Source: Nakazawaea peltata
Taxonomy: Eukaryota > Ascomycota > Pichiomycetes > Alaninales > Pachysolenaceae
DNA: 64,000 nt
Direction: 5' to 3'
NCBI GenBank assembly: GCA_001599355.1
Contig: BCGQ01000002.1
Span: 881,554 to 945,553 of the forward strand
Every line of letters begins with the position of its first letter. The first letter of the stretch is position 1. The notes below the pieces were generated by a model that saw only the letters and a list, made by a program, of their open reading frames with translations, did not search any database and was not told the DNA's origin. Below are positions 40,497-49,291 of the stretch, one piece after another. The position numbers were made by a program, and so were the translations under genes.

Positions 40497-42518
40497 ATGC
40501 TGCTGGCGGAGTCGGGTTTTGAGACTGCCTGGTTCCCAGGTCGTATCTTAATGAAGTTCACCAGCGCCATTATGGAGCAATCCGAAAGTCCGGATTCTCC
40601 TAATCAAAGATCCACCTCGATGATCAGCTACTGTGTTTCTCCGTTTGCGGCTATGTGTATGACGACGCTGATATTATTGAACAGAATCATGGTATTTGCG
40701 TCCTCTTCATCTTCGTCACGCAATCAGTTACCAATGGCGAGCCGTATATTCTTGAGAACTCTTCTGCTATACTTGCTTTTCCATGGTTCTTATGGTGTTC
40801 TTGTAGCGTTGAAGCTCAAGTTCGATGAACATACTAATCCGCTACTGAGATGGCTCTTGTCATCTTCGTGGTTTGACTATGATTACAATGAGTTCAAAGA
40901 TAAGGCGTTCTTGCTGATGCCGTATTTATCCAAGTCCTTCTTGGATTCCAATGAACGCAATTCCAACCTTGAGTTGTTGATGAAGAGCCCTTCTCCTTCG
41001 ATATTGAAGCCTTTATATCTGGCTTTGTGTATGGGACAGATCTTGGAATATTTCATTGCTCTGATCGATGGCACTGACCCGTTGGTGGAGAACGGTTTGA
41101 CTTTATTCGAGTATTCGTTGCTGTTCCAAGAGGTGCAGAGTGCTGGTATCCCTGCTTATGAAGTTTTGGTCGTTGCTTTAGTCGCTGTTTGTAATCAGAT
41201 GACTATTCATTTATTAGGGTTATTCTCATTGCATCATTATCATCTTTTACCTTCGTCATTCATTGGAAGTTTCATATTATCCTTCTGTTTCTTCAGCTTT
41301 TTCAATGGCAGATTCCTGTACTTCCCATTCATAGTCATCATTGGTTATTTACCTCAGTTACTTACACTTTGTATCATTCTTTTGTGTATCCTGATATTCA
41401 TGCTTCTGGCTCTTTTGAAGGGATCGTTCAAAGATTTGGAATTCAGTAAAATTGCCGACAATATTGGAACTCTTAATGTCTTGATGACTGACGATTTCTA
41501 CACTGCCTTGACCAATGTGGGATCTTTTGTATTGAATGCGGTCGCAAAGGCTAGTTACGTGAAAGAGATATCTGATATCAAGTTCCATAATAGCACGTGG
41601 ATTGAGAACTCTCAGATCAAGCGTAAAAACCAGTCTTTTCTCTCCAAAATTACTGGATATAATAATGCCACTGATATTCCACCGGAACTTGTGGATATGA
41701 GAGTTAAAAATGCTACTCCAAAACTCACTTCTGGAAGATGGATGATCCTGAAGAGATGTATAACATTCAAGACACTTTTAGTACATTTCAAGGAGATGAT
41801 GGTCTCGTTGATTACTCGGAGGAAGCCTAGTTTCTTAACATTAGAAGAGCCTTTGAATGTGAGAAGCGATTATTTCCGTGGTACAAATGGAGTTTTGGAA
41901 GGTGATGAAGACGAAGAAGATGAAGATTTTATTTTGGAAAACTTTAACAATGAGGAGGAAGAAGATGATGATGATGAAGACGAAGATAATGAAACAGAAA
42001 ATGAAAATAACGAGCTTGAGTCAACTGATGGAGACTTGGTAACCTCCCATTCTAATGGGGCCCTTGCAGAATTGATTTCTTCTCCTGAAGATTTATTCAA
42101 TCTCTTCGCTAGCAAATTCCAGCAAAATATTAAGGAAACACCGTCTCCCTACGATATGAGAATATTAAGACTGCATTTACTTCGAGATGACAATCAGGTT
42201 GTGACAAGATCCAACCTTAACAGCTCGGAGACTGCTAATAATTTGGTGGATTTGATATTGGAAAAGAGAGCCCTGAAGTTCAAGCTGCTGACTACCGATG
42301 CAAAGGACTTTGAAGATGATGAAAGTGATGAAGAAGGTCCTCTAGTGCTATCTGAGTGTGTAATTTGTCTGACTAATCAAAGAGAAATCATTTTATGGCC
42401 ATGCAAATGCCTCGCAATTTGCGAAAGTTGTCGTGTGAGCCTCATTGTCCGTGGATTTGATGATTGTGTCTGTTGTAGACGCAAGGTGGAGCTGTATAGC
42501 AGAATATTTGTTCCATAG
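40497..42518 (+). CDS. ASI1/ASI3: inner nuclear membrane RING protein, Asi1/Asi3-like
   Basis: A 673-residue polytopic protein with a C-terminal RING. About five hydrophobic segments occur between residues 45 and 320, followed by a long nucleoplasmic part with a strongly acidic tract (about 465-505). The final RING-type domain, at about 620-665, reads CVICL...WPCKCLAICESC...CVCCRRKV. This order (multi-TM N-half, acidic linker, C3HC4-like RING at the very end) is that of Asi1 and Asi3, which with Asi2 form the ubiquitin ligase that degrades mislocalised proteins at the inner nuclear membrane and keeps SPS-sensor targets Stp1/Stp2 silent. Whether it corresponds to ASI1 or ASI3 cannot be told. 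The start reads ATG CTG CTG, so Met-Ala-Ala here. Confidence 0.75.
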   Translation: MLLAESGFETAWFPGRILMKFTSAIMEQSESPDSPNQRSTSMISYCVSPFAAMCMTTLILLNRIMVFASSSSSSRNQLPMASRIFLRTLLLYLLFHGSYGVLVALKLKFDEHTNPLLRWLLSSSWFDYDYNEFKDKAFLLMPYLSKSFLDSNERNSNLELLMKSPSPSILKPLYLALCMGQILEYFIALIDGTDPLVENGLTLFEYSLLFQEVQSAGIPAYEVLVVALVAVCNQMTIHLLGLFSLHHYHLLPSSFIGSFILSFCFFSFFNGRFLYFPFIVIIGYLPQLLTLCIILLCILIFMLLALLKGSFKDLEFSKIADNIGTLNVLMTDDFYTALTNVGSFVLNAVAKASYVKEISDIKFHNSTWIENSQIKRKNQSFLSKITGYNNATDIPPELVDMRVKNATPKLTSGRWMILKRCITFKTLLVHFKEMMVSLITRRKPSFLTLEEPLNVRSDYFRGTNGVLEGDEDEEDEDFILENFNNEEEEDDDDEDEDNETENENNELESTDGDLVTSHSNGALAELISSPEDLFNLFASKFQQNIKETPSPYDMRILRLHLLRDDNQVVTRSNLNSSETANNLVDLILEKRALKFKLLTTDAKDFEDDESDEEGPLVLSECVICLTNQREIILWPCKCLAICESCRVSLIVRGFDDCVCCRRKVELYSRIFVP

Positions 42519-42534
42519 TTAATATAGATATTTA

Positions 42535-42562
42535 CCCCCCCCCCCCCCCCCCCCCCCCCCCC
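42535..42562. repeat. homopolymer of 28 cytosines
   Basis: An uninterrupted run of C, 16 bp after the ASI-like stop codon and 158 bp before the MFS gene. It is the longest homopolymer in the window; its true length is uncertain because such runs are prone to sequencing error. Confidence 0.9.
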
Positions 42563-42668
42563 GCTTACGATTTCCTGTCGCTAATTCCCCTTTTTCCTTC
42601 CCCTTTTTTTCGGCAAACTATATTTGCATATTTTTCATGCAAGACGATAAGACTCGAAGACTTGTAGA

Positions 42669-42676
42669 TATATAAG
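42669..42676 (+). promoter_or_regulatory. TATA box of VBA-like gene
   Basis: TATATAAG lies 45 bp before the ATG at 42721. Confidence 0.5.
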
Positions 42677-42720
42677 CGTGGAGAAGAGAGTAGGTTTGGT
42701 GTGTACCAAGAGATGGGAAT

Positions 42721-44478
42721 ATGTCAGAAACCAAATCATTATTAAGTTTGGAGCCGACCTTGTCTCCTACTATTTTCAATGACCCCTCCACTACAACTGC
42801 CGGAATTATAGTCAATGAATTAGTGGCTAGAGTGTCTCACGGTGGGGAGACTTTAGGAGATGATGAGACTATCACCTCTTATGGGGCTATCGATGAAGAG
42901 GATCAGGATGAAACGCCTCATGAAGAATTTGCTGTACCGTACAAAGAATTAATGATGACCATGATAGCTCTCTCTATGTGTACTTTCCTTTCAGCTTTGG
43001 ATAGCACTGTTGTGACAACCTTACTGACAGTGATAGCGTCTGAGTTGGACGCATTACCAAGAATGTCTTTCATTGGAACCTCATTCTTACTTTCATGCAG
43101 TCTGCTTCAACCTCTTTTCGGTAGAATCAGTGATATATTTGGCCGTAAAATCGTCTTGTTATCATGCATTGGATGCTTCGCAATTGGATGTTTAATATGT
43201 GGTATGTCCAAATCTCTTTGGCCTTTGGTCGTTGGAAGATTCATCACTGGAATTGGAGCCGGTGGTATGAACACTTTGGGTACTATTACGACTTCTGATT
43301 TAGTTAGTTTGAGAAGACGTGGGGTTTTTCAAGGTTTCATGAATATTTTCTACTCTGTGGGTGCTCTGTCAGGTGGAACTTTAGGGGGGCTTATCTCAGA
43401 TCTGTTTGGTTGGAGATATGTATTTTATTTACAAATTCCTTTGATTATATTGAGTGGAAGCTTAATTCAAATATATTTGAACTTACCGGAGGGTTCTATC
43501 GGAAGGGGAGTCCAAGGTCATGATATGATGGGCAAATTGAAGAAAATCGATTTTGTCGGCTCTTTCTTACTCGTCTCATCTCTTAGTGGGATCATTTGCG
43601 CAGCAGCATTTGGGGGTAATACCTTCGCTTATTCAAGCCCTATTTTCGCTCTAATTTGTATCACATCATTCCTGGCCTTACTGTTGTTTACATACTTTGA
43701 ACTATACATCGTAGAGGAGCCTATCATCCCGGTAAGGTTAATGGCAGACAGATCAGTATTGTCTTGTTCTTTACTGAACTGGTTCAATAGTCTGGCCACT
43801 TATGGATGTTTCTACTTTGTTCCTGTGTTTTTCTCTACGGTGATCGGATTGACTGCGACCCAGAACGGTCTAAGGGTGGTCCCAACCTTCGCCGTTTCTA
43901 GTGTCACCGCAGTCGGAGCTGGCGTCTATATGAAAACTACTGGAAAGTACTTGAAATTTATTATCTGTGGTTCCTCTTTGGGAGTGATAGGTACTTATCT
44001 CATGTGTTATGTAGGAAGGGATCTCTCACTTTTCCGTCAATTTACTATTATGGTGCTCCCTCAGATTGCGCATTCGATCGTTATCACAGTGTCACTTTTA
44101 GCATTAATTGCACTGGTTCCTCTGGAAATCCAACTGAGTACTACTTCAATTCAATACGCTTTCAGGGCTACAGGATCTACATTAGGAGTATCTATTTGCT
44201 CTGCTGTCTTCACGTCTAGGTTACAATCTGCTTTATTGGACAAACTCACACAAGCGGCTCCAGATGGTTTTAACGTACGGAAGATGGTATCCGATCTGCT
44301 AAAAAATGCAGAATATGTAAATTCACTGCCACATTGGGCTATTGTCCCTATACGTGAAAGCTACAATGATGGTTGTCATGCTGCGTTCTGGCTCTGTTTT
44401 GGATTTTCAGCACTGGCAATGATCAGCTGCTGCTTCATCCGTGAGTATGAACTTCATTTCTCTATAAAAAGAAAATAG
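42721..44478 (+). CDS. MFS transporter, DHA2 family, VBA/Fnx1-like
   Basis: A 585-residue, 14-helix drug:H+ antiporter-2 type protein. After an acidic 80-residue N-terminus come FLSALDSTVVTTLL (motif D1), GRISDIFGRK (motif A), GRFITGIGAGGMNTL (motif B), TTSDLVSLRRRGVFQG and YSVGALSGGTLGGLISDLFGWRYVFYLQIP (motif C). The TTSD-RRG-FQG-GG-LGG pattern is that of vacuolar basic amino-acid transporters (Vba1/2, S. pombe Fnx1/Fnx2). Import of Lys, His and Arg into the vacuole is the likely role. With the PQ-loop gene earlier in the window, both import and export type vacuolar transporters are present, though not linked. Drug export cannot be excluded. Confidence 0.82.
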   Translation: MSETKSLLSLEPTLSPTIFNDPSTTTAGIIVNELVARVSHGGETLGDDETITSYGAIDEEDQDETPHEEFAVPYKELMMTMIALSMCTFLSALDSTVVTTLLTVIASELDALPRMSFIGTSFLLSCSLLQPLFGRISDIFGRKIVLLSCIGCFAIGCLICGMSKSLWPLVVGRFITGIGAGGMNTLGTITTSDLVSLRRRGVFQGFMNIFYSVGALSGGTLGGLISDLFGWRYVFYLQIPLIILSGSLIQIYLNLPEGSIGRGVQGHDMMGKLKKIDFVGSFLLVSSLSGIICAAAFGGNTFAYSSPIFALICITSFLALLLFTYFELYIVEEPIIPVRLMADRSVLSCSLLNWFNSLATYGCFYFVPVFFSTVIGLTATQNGLRVVPTFAVSSVTAVGAGVYMKTTGKYLKFIICGSSLGVIGTYLMCYVGRDLSLFRQFTIMVLPQIAHSIVITVSLLALIALVPLEIQLSTTSIQYAFRATGSTLGVSICSAVFTSRLQSALLDKLTQAAPDGFNVRKMVSDLLKNAEYVNSLPHWAIVPIRESYNDGCHAAFWLCFGFSALAMISCCFIREYELHFSIKRK

Positions 44479-45028
44479 CGCTATTTAGATATACAATTAG
44501 TAATCAATATTAATTTATTTCTCCACTATCTCCTTAGGAAGTTGTTACCATCGGCGCACTTAGCGGCTCTAGTTTGTGTAGTGCGCTCTGAAAATAAATA
44601 AGAAGGGAAAAAAAAGGGGGTGATTTGCCTAGACTGTGAAACAATGCGTTTATTTTACCACTTTCCAACCATTTGTTGACTTCCGCCTCGTGTGGCTAAA
44701 GTAGGAGGCCATGGATAGCCGTGCGCCACCTATTGATCGTCTGCCATCTCCGCCTTCTGCCGCATCTTATCGCTAGATCGTTCCTCCACGTTTCGCCACC
44801 AAAGCTTGTCTAACCGCTCTCTCAGCCATATCGGGTAATTTCCCCTGCAAAACCGAAACCGGAAACGCCACTCAGGATCATCCCTCATCTCGGAGCACAT
44901 TATGAGCTACATACCCCCCTGATATTTACTGTTATAATTAGCATATAAATGGGGACTTGTCCGCTACTCAATTGTGAGCTTATGGACCATAAGAAATTTA
45001 AATAACACTCTACAAACAAACTCAAATC
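44479..45028. other. intergenic / SDR promoter
   Basis: 550 bp with a GC-richer centre. TATAAA at 44944-44949 lies 80 bp before the SDR ATG. No gene is seen. Confidence 0.55.
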
Positions 45029-46018
45029 ATGTTCGAAGTATTAAAAGACGTATATCATACTTTAGTTTGGCCTCCTGCACCAACTTTCAAGAAGGAGGAT
45101 TATCCAGATTTAACTGGAACAGTCGCCTTTGTTAGTGGGTGCAGTGCGGGGATTGGGGTTCCTTTAGTCAAGAATTTGTTAGCGAAGAACTGTCATGTGA
45201 TTGCCGGTGTTCGTAATAAATCCAAAATGGAAGGAGTCGCCCAGAAAATTGTCACCGAATTGGGAGATAATGATGGCTCTCCTGTTGGAAAATTGGATAT
45301 TGTTGTAATTGATTTGATGGATTTGGAGACTTTGAAGTCTGTTCCTTCTCAATTGGAGAAATTTACTGATCATTTGGATATTATTATTCACAACGCCGCT
45401 ATCAGTGTATCAACTTCTAAGGAAACAAAACAAGGATTCAACCCAATTTTCGGTGTCAATGTGTTCAATACGTTCCTGTTGCAGAGATATTTAGATCCAT
45501 TTTTCTTAAAAGACTCTGACAGTCCATTTAAGAGGTTGGTTTGGGTCGCATCTGCACTGCACTTGTTTACCCCTAAAGGAGGCTTTAACTGGGAACTGTC
45601 CCGTGGGCCTTCTAGGGGTCTCGGAGATGATATGGATGCTTATAATGAATCCAAGACTCTGGTTATGTGGCTTGCTTATTATTGGAACGTTATTCACAAA
45701 GAAGACATTGAGAAAAATGAAAAAATTGTCAGTTTATCCGCTCATCCTGGAATGATTGCCTCTGATCTCTATAAAGAAGGTAATGCATTAATGAGATATC
45801 TGCAAAGCTGGTTATACAGTGTCGAATCTGGATCTTTAAGTATTCTTTATGGTGCTTTATCTCCAGATCTTAATTCTAAGGAGCATCAAGGTGCTTATAT
45901 CTGCCCTTGGGGAAGAGTTTACCCTCCTAGACTGGATGTCAAAGAAGGTTTCACAAATGGTCAAGCCGAGAAAATGTGGAACTACGTTTTGAGCACTACG
46001 GAACCTTACCTCAACTGA
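45029..46018 (+). CDS. short-chain dehydrogenase/reductase
   Basis: A 329-residue classical SDR. The cofactor loop GCSAGIG (about residues 37-43, variant of TGxxxGIG), HNAA (about 121) and the catalytic YNESK (Tyr at about 205) with upstream Ser in VWVASALH are visible. The ADGVRNKSK-type Arg after the second strand (GVRN) suggests NADP preference. The N-terminal stretch (YHTLVWPPAPTF) and the C-terminal APYICPWGRVYPP-like segment recall fungal Env9/retinol-dehydrogenase-like SDRs, some of which sit on lipid droplets. The substrate is unknown. Confidence 0.75.
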   Translation: MFEVLKDVYHTLVWPPAPTFKKEDYPDLTGTVAFVSGCSAGIGVPLVKNLLAKNCHVIAGVRNKSKMEGVAQKIVTELGDNDGSPVGKLDIVVIDLMDLETLKSVPSQLEKFTDHLDIIIHNAAISVSTSKETKQGFNPIFGVNVFNTFLLQRYLDPFFLKDSDSPFKRLVWVASALHLFTPKGGFNWELSRGPSRGLGDDMDAYNESKTLVMWLAYYWNVIHKEDIEKNEKIVSLSAHPGMIASDLYKEGNALMRYLQSWLYSVESGSLSILYGALSPDLNSKEHQGAYICPWGRVYPPRLDVKEGFTNGQAEKMWNYVLSTTEPYLN

Positions 46019-46298
46019 GGTGGTATCTCACCCCTTTTAACTTGTAAATAAATATTGTTGACTATCTTACATTAACACACTCTAAGTAGATTTTAACATT
46101 AGGAAAGCTATACGCCACCTTATACACTCAGATATATTTCTTCCTCACTTTGTGAACTCATAAAGGGGCTAAATAAAATATATATTAAATATAGAGGAAG
46201 AAAGAGAGAAATTAATCCGGAAAAGGAAATCCTTTACAGAGACTCCCCTCTTTACATGGCGTTGTCATAGCAGCAAACTTTATTAATATACACTTAGA

Positions 46299-46684
46299 TC
46301 ATTCATCATACTTGATGATGGCTATCACGGAATCTCCTCTTACAAATAACTTGGCAATGAATCTCTCTCTTAAAGTTTTCTTCTTATTCTCTCCCATTTC
46401 CTCCCAGATCTCTTTCACGTTCACAAGAACTAAGTTACAATGTCTGTCGAATGCCTTTACTTTACCGATCAATTTGTGATTGTTTCTCAACGAAATCAAC
46501 ACCGTAGATTCCAGTTGGATACTCTTGGTCAATAATGACATCGGTCCATTGTTGAACTCATACTCTTCCAACTGTTGGAGTTCGAGCTCGGACAACTCCG
46601 ACTTCGGGCGGCTCATAAGTTCTCTGCTCTCCATGTTAGTACTAATCATCTGAATATCACAAACTATACCCATACTTACTCCAT
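46299..46684 (-). CDS. SMD2: Sm-core protein SmD2 (one intron)
   Basis: Spliced from exon 1 46684-46680 (ATGGA) and exon 2 46623-46299, giving 109 residues beginning MEELMSRPKSELSE. SmD2 is one of seven Sm proteins forming the ring on U1, U2, U4 and U5 snRNAs. Sm1 and Sm2 motifs are clear: VLISLRNNHKLIGKVKAFDRHCNLVL and FIAKLFVRGDSVIAII. S. cerevisiae Smd2 (110) starts MSSQIIDRPKHELS, so the spliced product matches in length and register. Without splicing, the ATG at 46673 inside the intron opens a 124-codon frame; that is what a naive annotation would show. It is divergent from the neighbouring mitochondrial protein gene over 201 bp. Confidence 0.93.
46624..46679 (-). other. SMD2: SMD2 intron
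   Basis: 56 nt with a perfect donor GTAAGT (46679-46674), branch site TACTAAC (46641-46635) and acceptor CAG ending at 46624, 11 nt past the branch site. Splicing after ATGGA keeps frame and gives an SmD2 of standard length. The 5-nt coding first exon makes it easy to miss. Confidence 0.88.
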
Positions 46685-46885
46685 TTCCTTTATATATCTC
46701 TATCGTTTGACCACCGGTTCGACTCCTTTCTTCCGCTTTGTTTAATTCTTTTGGCTTTCTTAGTTTTTGTTAATGAAAATTTTTAGGTGTTTTTCCCTTT
46801 GCTCTTTAGAAGGAGAAGAGTGGTAGGGCTGAAGCTGATGGGAGTTGAAGCAAATTGAGAGAGAGGGAATAGTTAAATTGAAGAG

Positions 46886-48013
46886 ATGATAACGTTTAGA
46901 GGGTTTGGAGTGATCAGAAACTCTGTGACAATACGAAGGAGATATTTTTTATCTGTGAATATGTCCTACAGTCGAACTCTACATACGGGACCTCCAGGTG
47001 GGCTATATAATAAGAACGATAGAAGCCAAATCTCGAATATTTCTAATATTTTGGACGAATTAAATGACGAGAGAGACTTCCATTCGAATAGAGATGGTAT
47101 TTACAGAACAACTGCATCACAGTTAGTCGAGAAAATGAACAGAGATAGTGGAGAACTGACCGATGTGACGACGGAGACCGAGAATTCTGAAGGACAAAAT
47201 GAGTCCAGCGTTAATTTGACGCTGACAGGCGGTGGAGATCTGCAACTGAGTTCTGAAAATGATACCATTACGAACACTAGCAATGATGCAGAGCTTCTTA
47301 GCATCGAAAATGTTTTAAATACCCATGAATTGTATAAGCAGCTCCGAGAACTGCAGTTCACCGAAGCTCAACTGAAGCTCTTATTAGAGTTGGTGTTATC
47401 GCAACTACAAAAAAACACAGAGAAGCTTGTTTCGGAGAATTGCCCGAAGCTTGACTTCCATAACGAAAACTACTTGTTCCAAGCTCTGCAGCTGGAATTG
47501 AAATCGGAATTGAAGCTGGCCAGAGAATCCGATTACAATGCTTTGATAAACTCGTCTATTTTACTTAAGAGATTCTTCCAGAGTCTTGAGGATGAATTGA
47601 AGATCAACTACAACTTAATGGATAACTCGATACGACTCGAATTTGACGAATTCAAACACGAGAATAATTTATTAAACAGACAATTGGACTTGAAGAATCA
47701 GGACTTGAACAATAAGATCGTGACAGATCTTGTCGGTGACTTAAGATCTTTCACAGAGAGTTTGAGATGGACATTGACGAGAAGTGCACTTACCAGTATT
47801 TTCGCCTTGGTGTTCCTCGGTATCACCACGTACACAGTAATCAAGAACGCCGAGGAAGAAGAGGAGGAAGAAGAGCTGAGAAAGATTCTGCTGTTAAAGC
47901 AACAGCAACAACTACTCCAAGAGCTCAATTCGAAGAAGATCATCGAAAAGATGACCAACCACAATATTGAACAAGAGGAAGAAGATGCTGAAAGGTCCTT
48001 AGATGAAAGTTGA
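46886..48013 (+). CDS. mitochondrial coiled-coil membrane protein, MCUR1/CCDC90 (DUF1640)-like
   Basis: A 375-residue protein. The first ~35 residues are Arg-rich and free of acids (ITFRGFGVIRNSVTIRRRYF, SRTLHTG), a mitochondrial presequence. The middle has long helices with heptad character (about 140-300, LYKQLRELQFTEAQLKLLLELVLSQL onward, then NRQLDLKNQDLNNKIVTDLVGDL). One membrane helix follows at about 312-330 (SALTSIFALVFLGITTYTV), then a polyacidic, Gln-rich C-terminus. This order fits the CCDC90/MCUR1 family, whose yeast members Put6/Put7 assist mitochondrial proline oxidation. The polyglutamic/Gln tail after the helix is longer than usual. Confidence 0.65.
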   Translation: MITFRGFGVIRNSVTIRRRYFLSVNMSYSRTLHTGPPGGLYNKNDRSQISNISNILDELNDERDFHSNRDGIYRTTASQLVEKMNRDSGELTDVTTETENSEGQNESSVNLTLTGGGDLQLSSENDTITNTSNDAELLSIENVLNTHELYKQLRELQFTEAQLKLLLELVLSQLQKNTEKLVSENCPKLDFHNENYLFQALQLELKSELKLARESDYNALINSSILLKRFFQSLEDELKINYNLMDNSIRLEFDEFKHENNLLNRQLDLKNQDLNNKIVTDLVGDLRSFTESLRWTLTRSALTSIFALVFLGITTYTVIKNAEEEEEEEELRKILLLKQQQQLLQELNSKKIIEKMTNHNIEQEEEDAERSLDES

Positions 48014-48045
48014 GTGTATTTTATGTATGTAATATTTATTGAATA

Positions 48046-48882
48046 TCATAATTTGTGTCTTCTTTGCTTAGAATTTACCTGAGCAAGACGCACTTGGGGA
48101 ATCCCCTCCATCCATTTACCGTAGCCTTTCATGATCTCTGTAACATTAGCAAGTTGGTAGTCATTATAATACTGCTGTTTCATTAATGCTTTACTGTCCA
48201 AAATCAGCTCTGGTATTAAAGGTTGAGAATAACTGAAAATGTCCTTGATCACCTGTTCATTGAATTCAGCATATTGATCAGTAGTGTAGTTATAAACCTT
48301 ATTGAGGAAACCCACATTCTCCAAATCTTTGACATACATTGGTCTGGCCAACATAATAGCTTCATTTGCTTTGGATAAACCAAATCTTCTTATAATCAGG
48401 GCGGAAGCTGCTCCCTCACAAACAAGACCAAGGTTGGAGAAAGGCATCAATAAAAACACATCTTTAGGATTGATGGCATAAACAAAATCACATAAACACA
48501 CCATGGAGGCAGTCAATCCAACCACTGGTCCGTTCAAACATGCTACCAAGATCTTCTTATGATCAAGAAATACCGATGTGATATACAGATTTCTACCTAC
48601 AAATTCCAGAAGCCAATAATCACGACGAACATCATGTGGTTTTCCATGCTCCTTCTCTTTCAACATATTAGACATGGACAAATCTGCTCCAGAAGAAAAG
48701 TACCTTCCGGTCGATTGTAATATGGTGAATATTGTATCGGGATCATCATTGGCCTTCTGGACCAAAGTACCAAGAGTGGAATATTGTTTCACTGATAACG
48801 AATTGAGTGCATCAGGTCTATTCAAAGTGATGATAGCGCATTTCCGCAGCTTGTCTACTCTATATTCAATATCGTTTGACAT
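48046..48882 (-). CDS. ECI1: peroxisomal enoyl-CoA isomerase
   Basis: A 278-residue crotonase-fold protein. Eci1 shifts 3-cis/trans double bonds to 2-trans during beta-oxidation of unsaturated fatty acids. Visible are IITLNRPDALNSLS, FSSGADLSMSN (oxyanion region), ACLNGPVVGLTASMVCLCDFVYA and FSNLGLVCEGAASALIIRRFG with the catalytic-type Glu. The C-terminal tripeptide HKL is a PTS1-like signal (S. cerevisiae Eci1 ends HRL), supporting peroxisomal location. DCI1 is a paralog of ECI1, so the single gene stands for both. It converges on the upstream neighbour with 32 bp between. Confidence 0.93.
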   Translation of the reverse strand: MSNDIEYRVDKLRKCAIITLNRPDALNSLSVKQYSTLGTLVQKANDDPDTIFTILQSTGRYFSSGADLSMSNMLKEKEHGKPHDVRRDYWLLEFVGRNLYITSVFLDHKKILVACLNGPVVGLTASMVCLCDFVYAINPKDVFLLMPFSNLGLVCEGAASALIIRRFGLSKANEAIMLARPMYVKDLENVGFLNKVYNYTTDQYAEFNEQVIKDIFSYSQPLIPELILDSKALMKQQYYNDYQLANVTEIMKGYGKWMEGIPQVRLAQVNSKQRRHKL

Positions 48883-49062
48883 TTTACATGTATTTTTTTA
48901 GCCCCTTTACGACAGGTTCTTACCCAGTATTTAAATAGTCTTCCCCACTGTAATAAAGTGTCACATGCGATCGCTCCCCTCATTACGCCCACAAAAGGTA
49001 AGCAATTTGTTTGCGCATCCTCGGCAGTAAATGAGAGAATTTGCATGCGCGGGTGGGAGAGG

Positions 49063-49152
49063 AAACGTAAAGGGGTAAAGGGGTTAGGAAAGGAGCTGCA
49101 TAAAGAGGCTACGTAAAGGGGTTACGTAAAGGGGTTACATAAAGGGGCTACA
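49063..49152. repeat. degenerate ~14-bp minisatellite
   Basis: Copies of TACGTAAAGGGGT-like units, the clearest at 49111-49150, preceded by more diverged units. Confidence 0.75.
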
Positions 49153-49172
49153 GGTCATCAACTAGATCAATT

Positions 49173-49243
49173 TCAATAACAGTAAACAATAACAATAACA
49201 ATAACAATAAACAATCAACATTCCAATTCCAATAACAATAACA
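49173..49243. repeat. CAATAA microsatellite
   Basis: A run of CAATAA/AACAAT units with a few interruptions in the ECI1 upstream region. Confidence 0.75.
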
Positions 49244-49291
49244 CTCAAGTCACCACACTTCTACTTCACCTACCCCATATTAATTTATTAT

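Larger units (their letters stand above)
48883..49291. other. ECI1 promoter with two simple repeats
   Basis: 409 bp between the ECI1 start and the MCM5 stop. It contains a degenerate 14-bp G-rich minisatellite (49063-49152) and a CAATAA-type microsatellite (49173-49243). Confidence 0.6.

Noticed and set aside
41870-42115. Minus-strand poly-Ser ORF
   Set aside because: It is the shadow of the acidic tract of the ASI-like gene.
46299-46673. SMD2 as an intronless 124-codon gene
   Set aside because: Perfect donor, branch site and acceptor, plus correct frame and length after splicing, favour the two-exon model.
46716-46726. GGTTCGACTCC, a match to the tRNA B box
   Set aside because: The flanking bases do not form a T-stem, and no A box, anticodon arm or acceptor stem is found. 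It lies in the SMD2 promoter.
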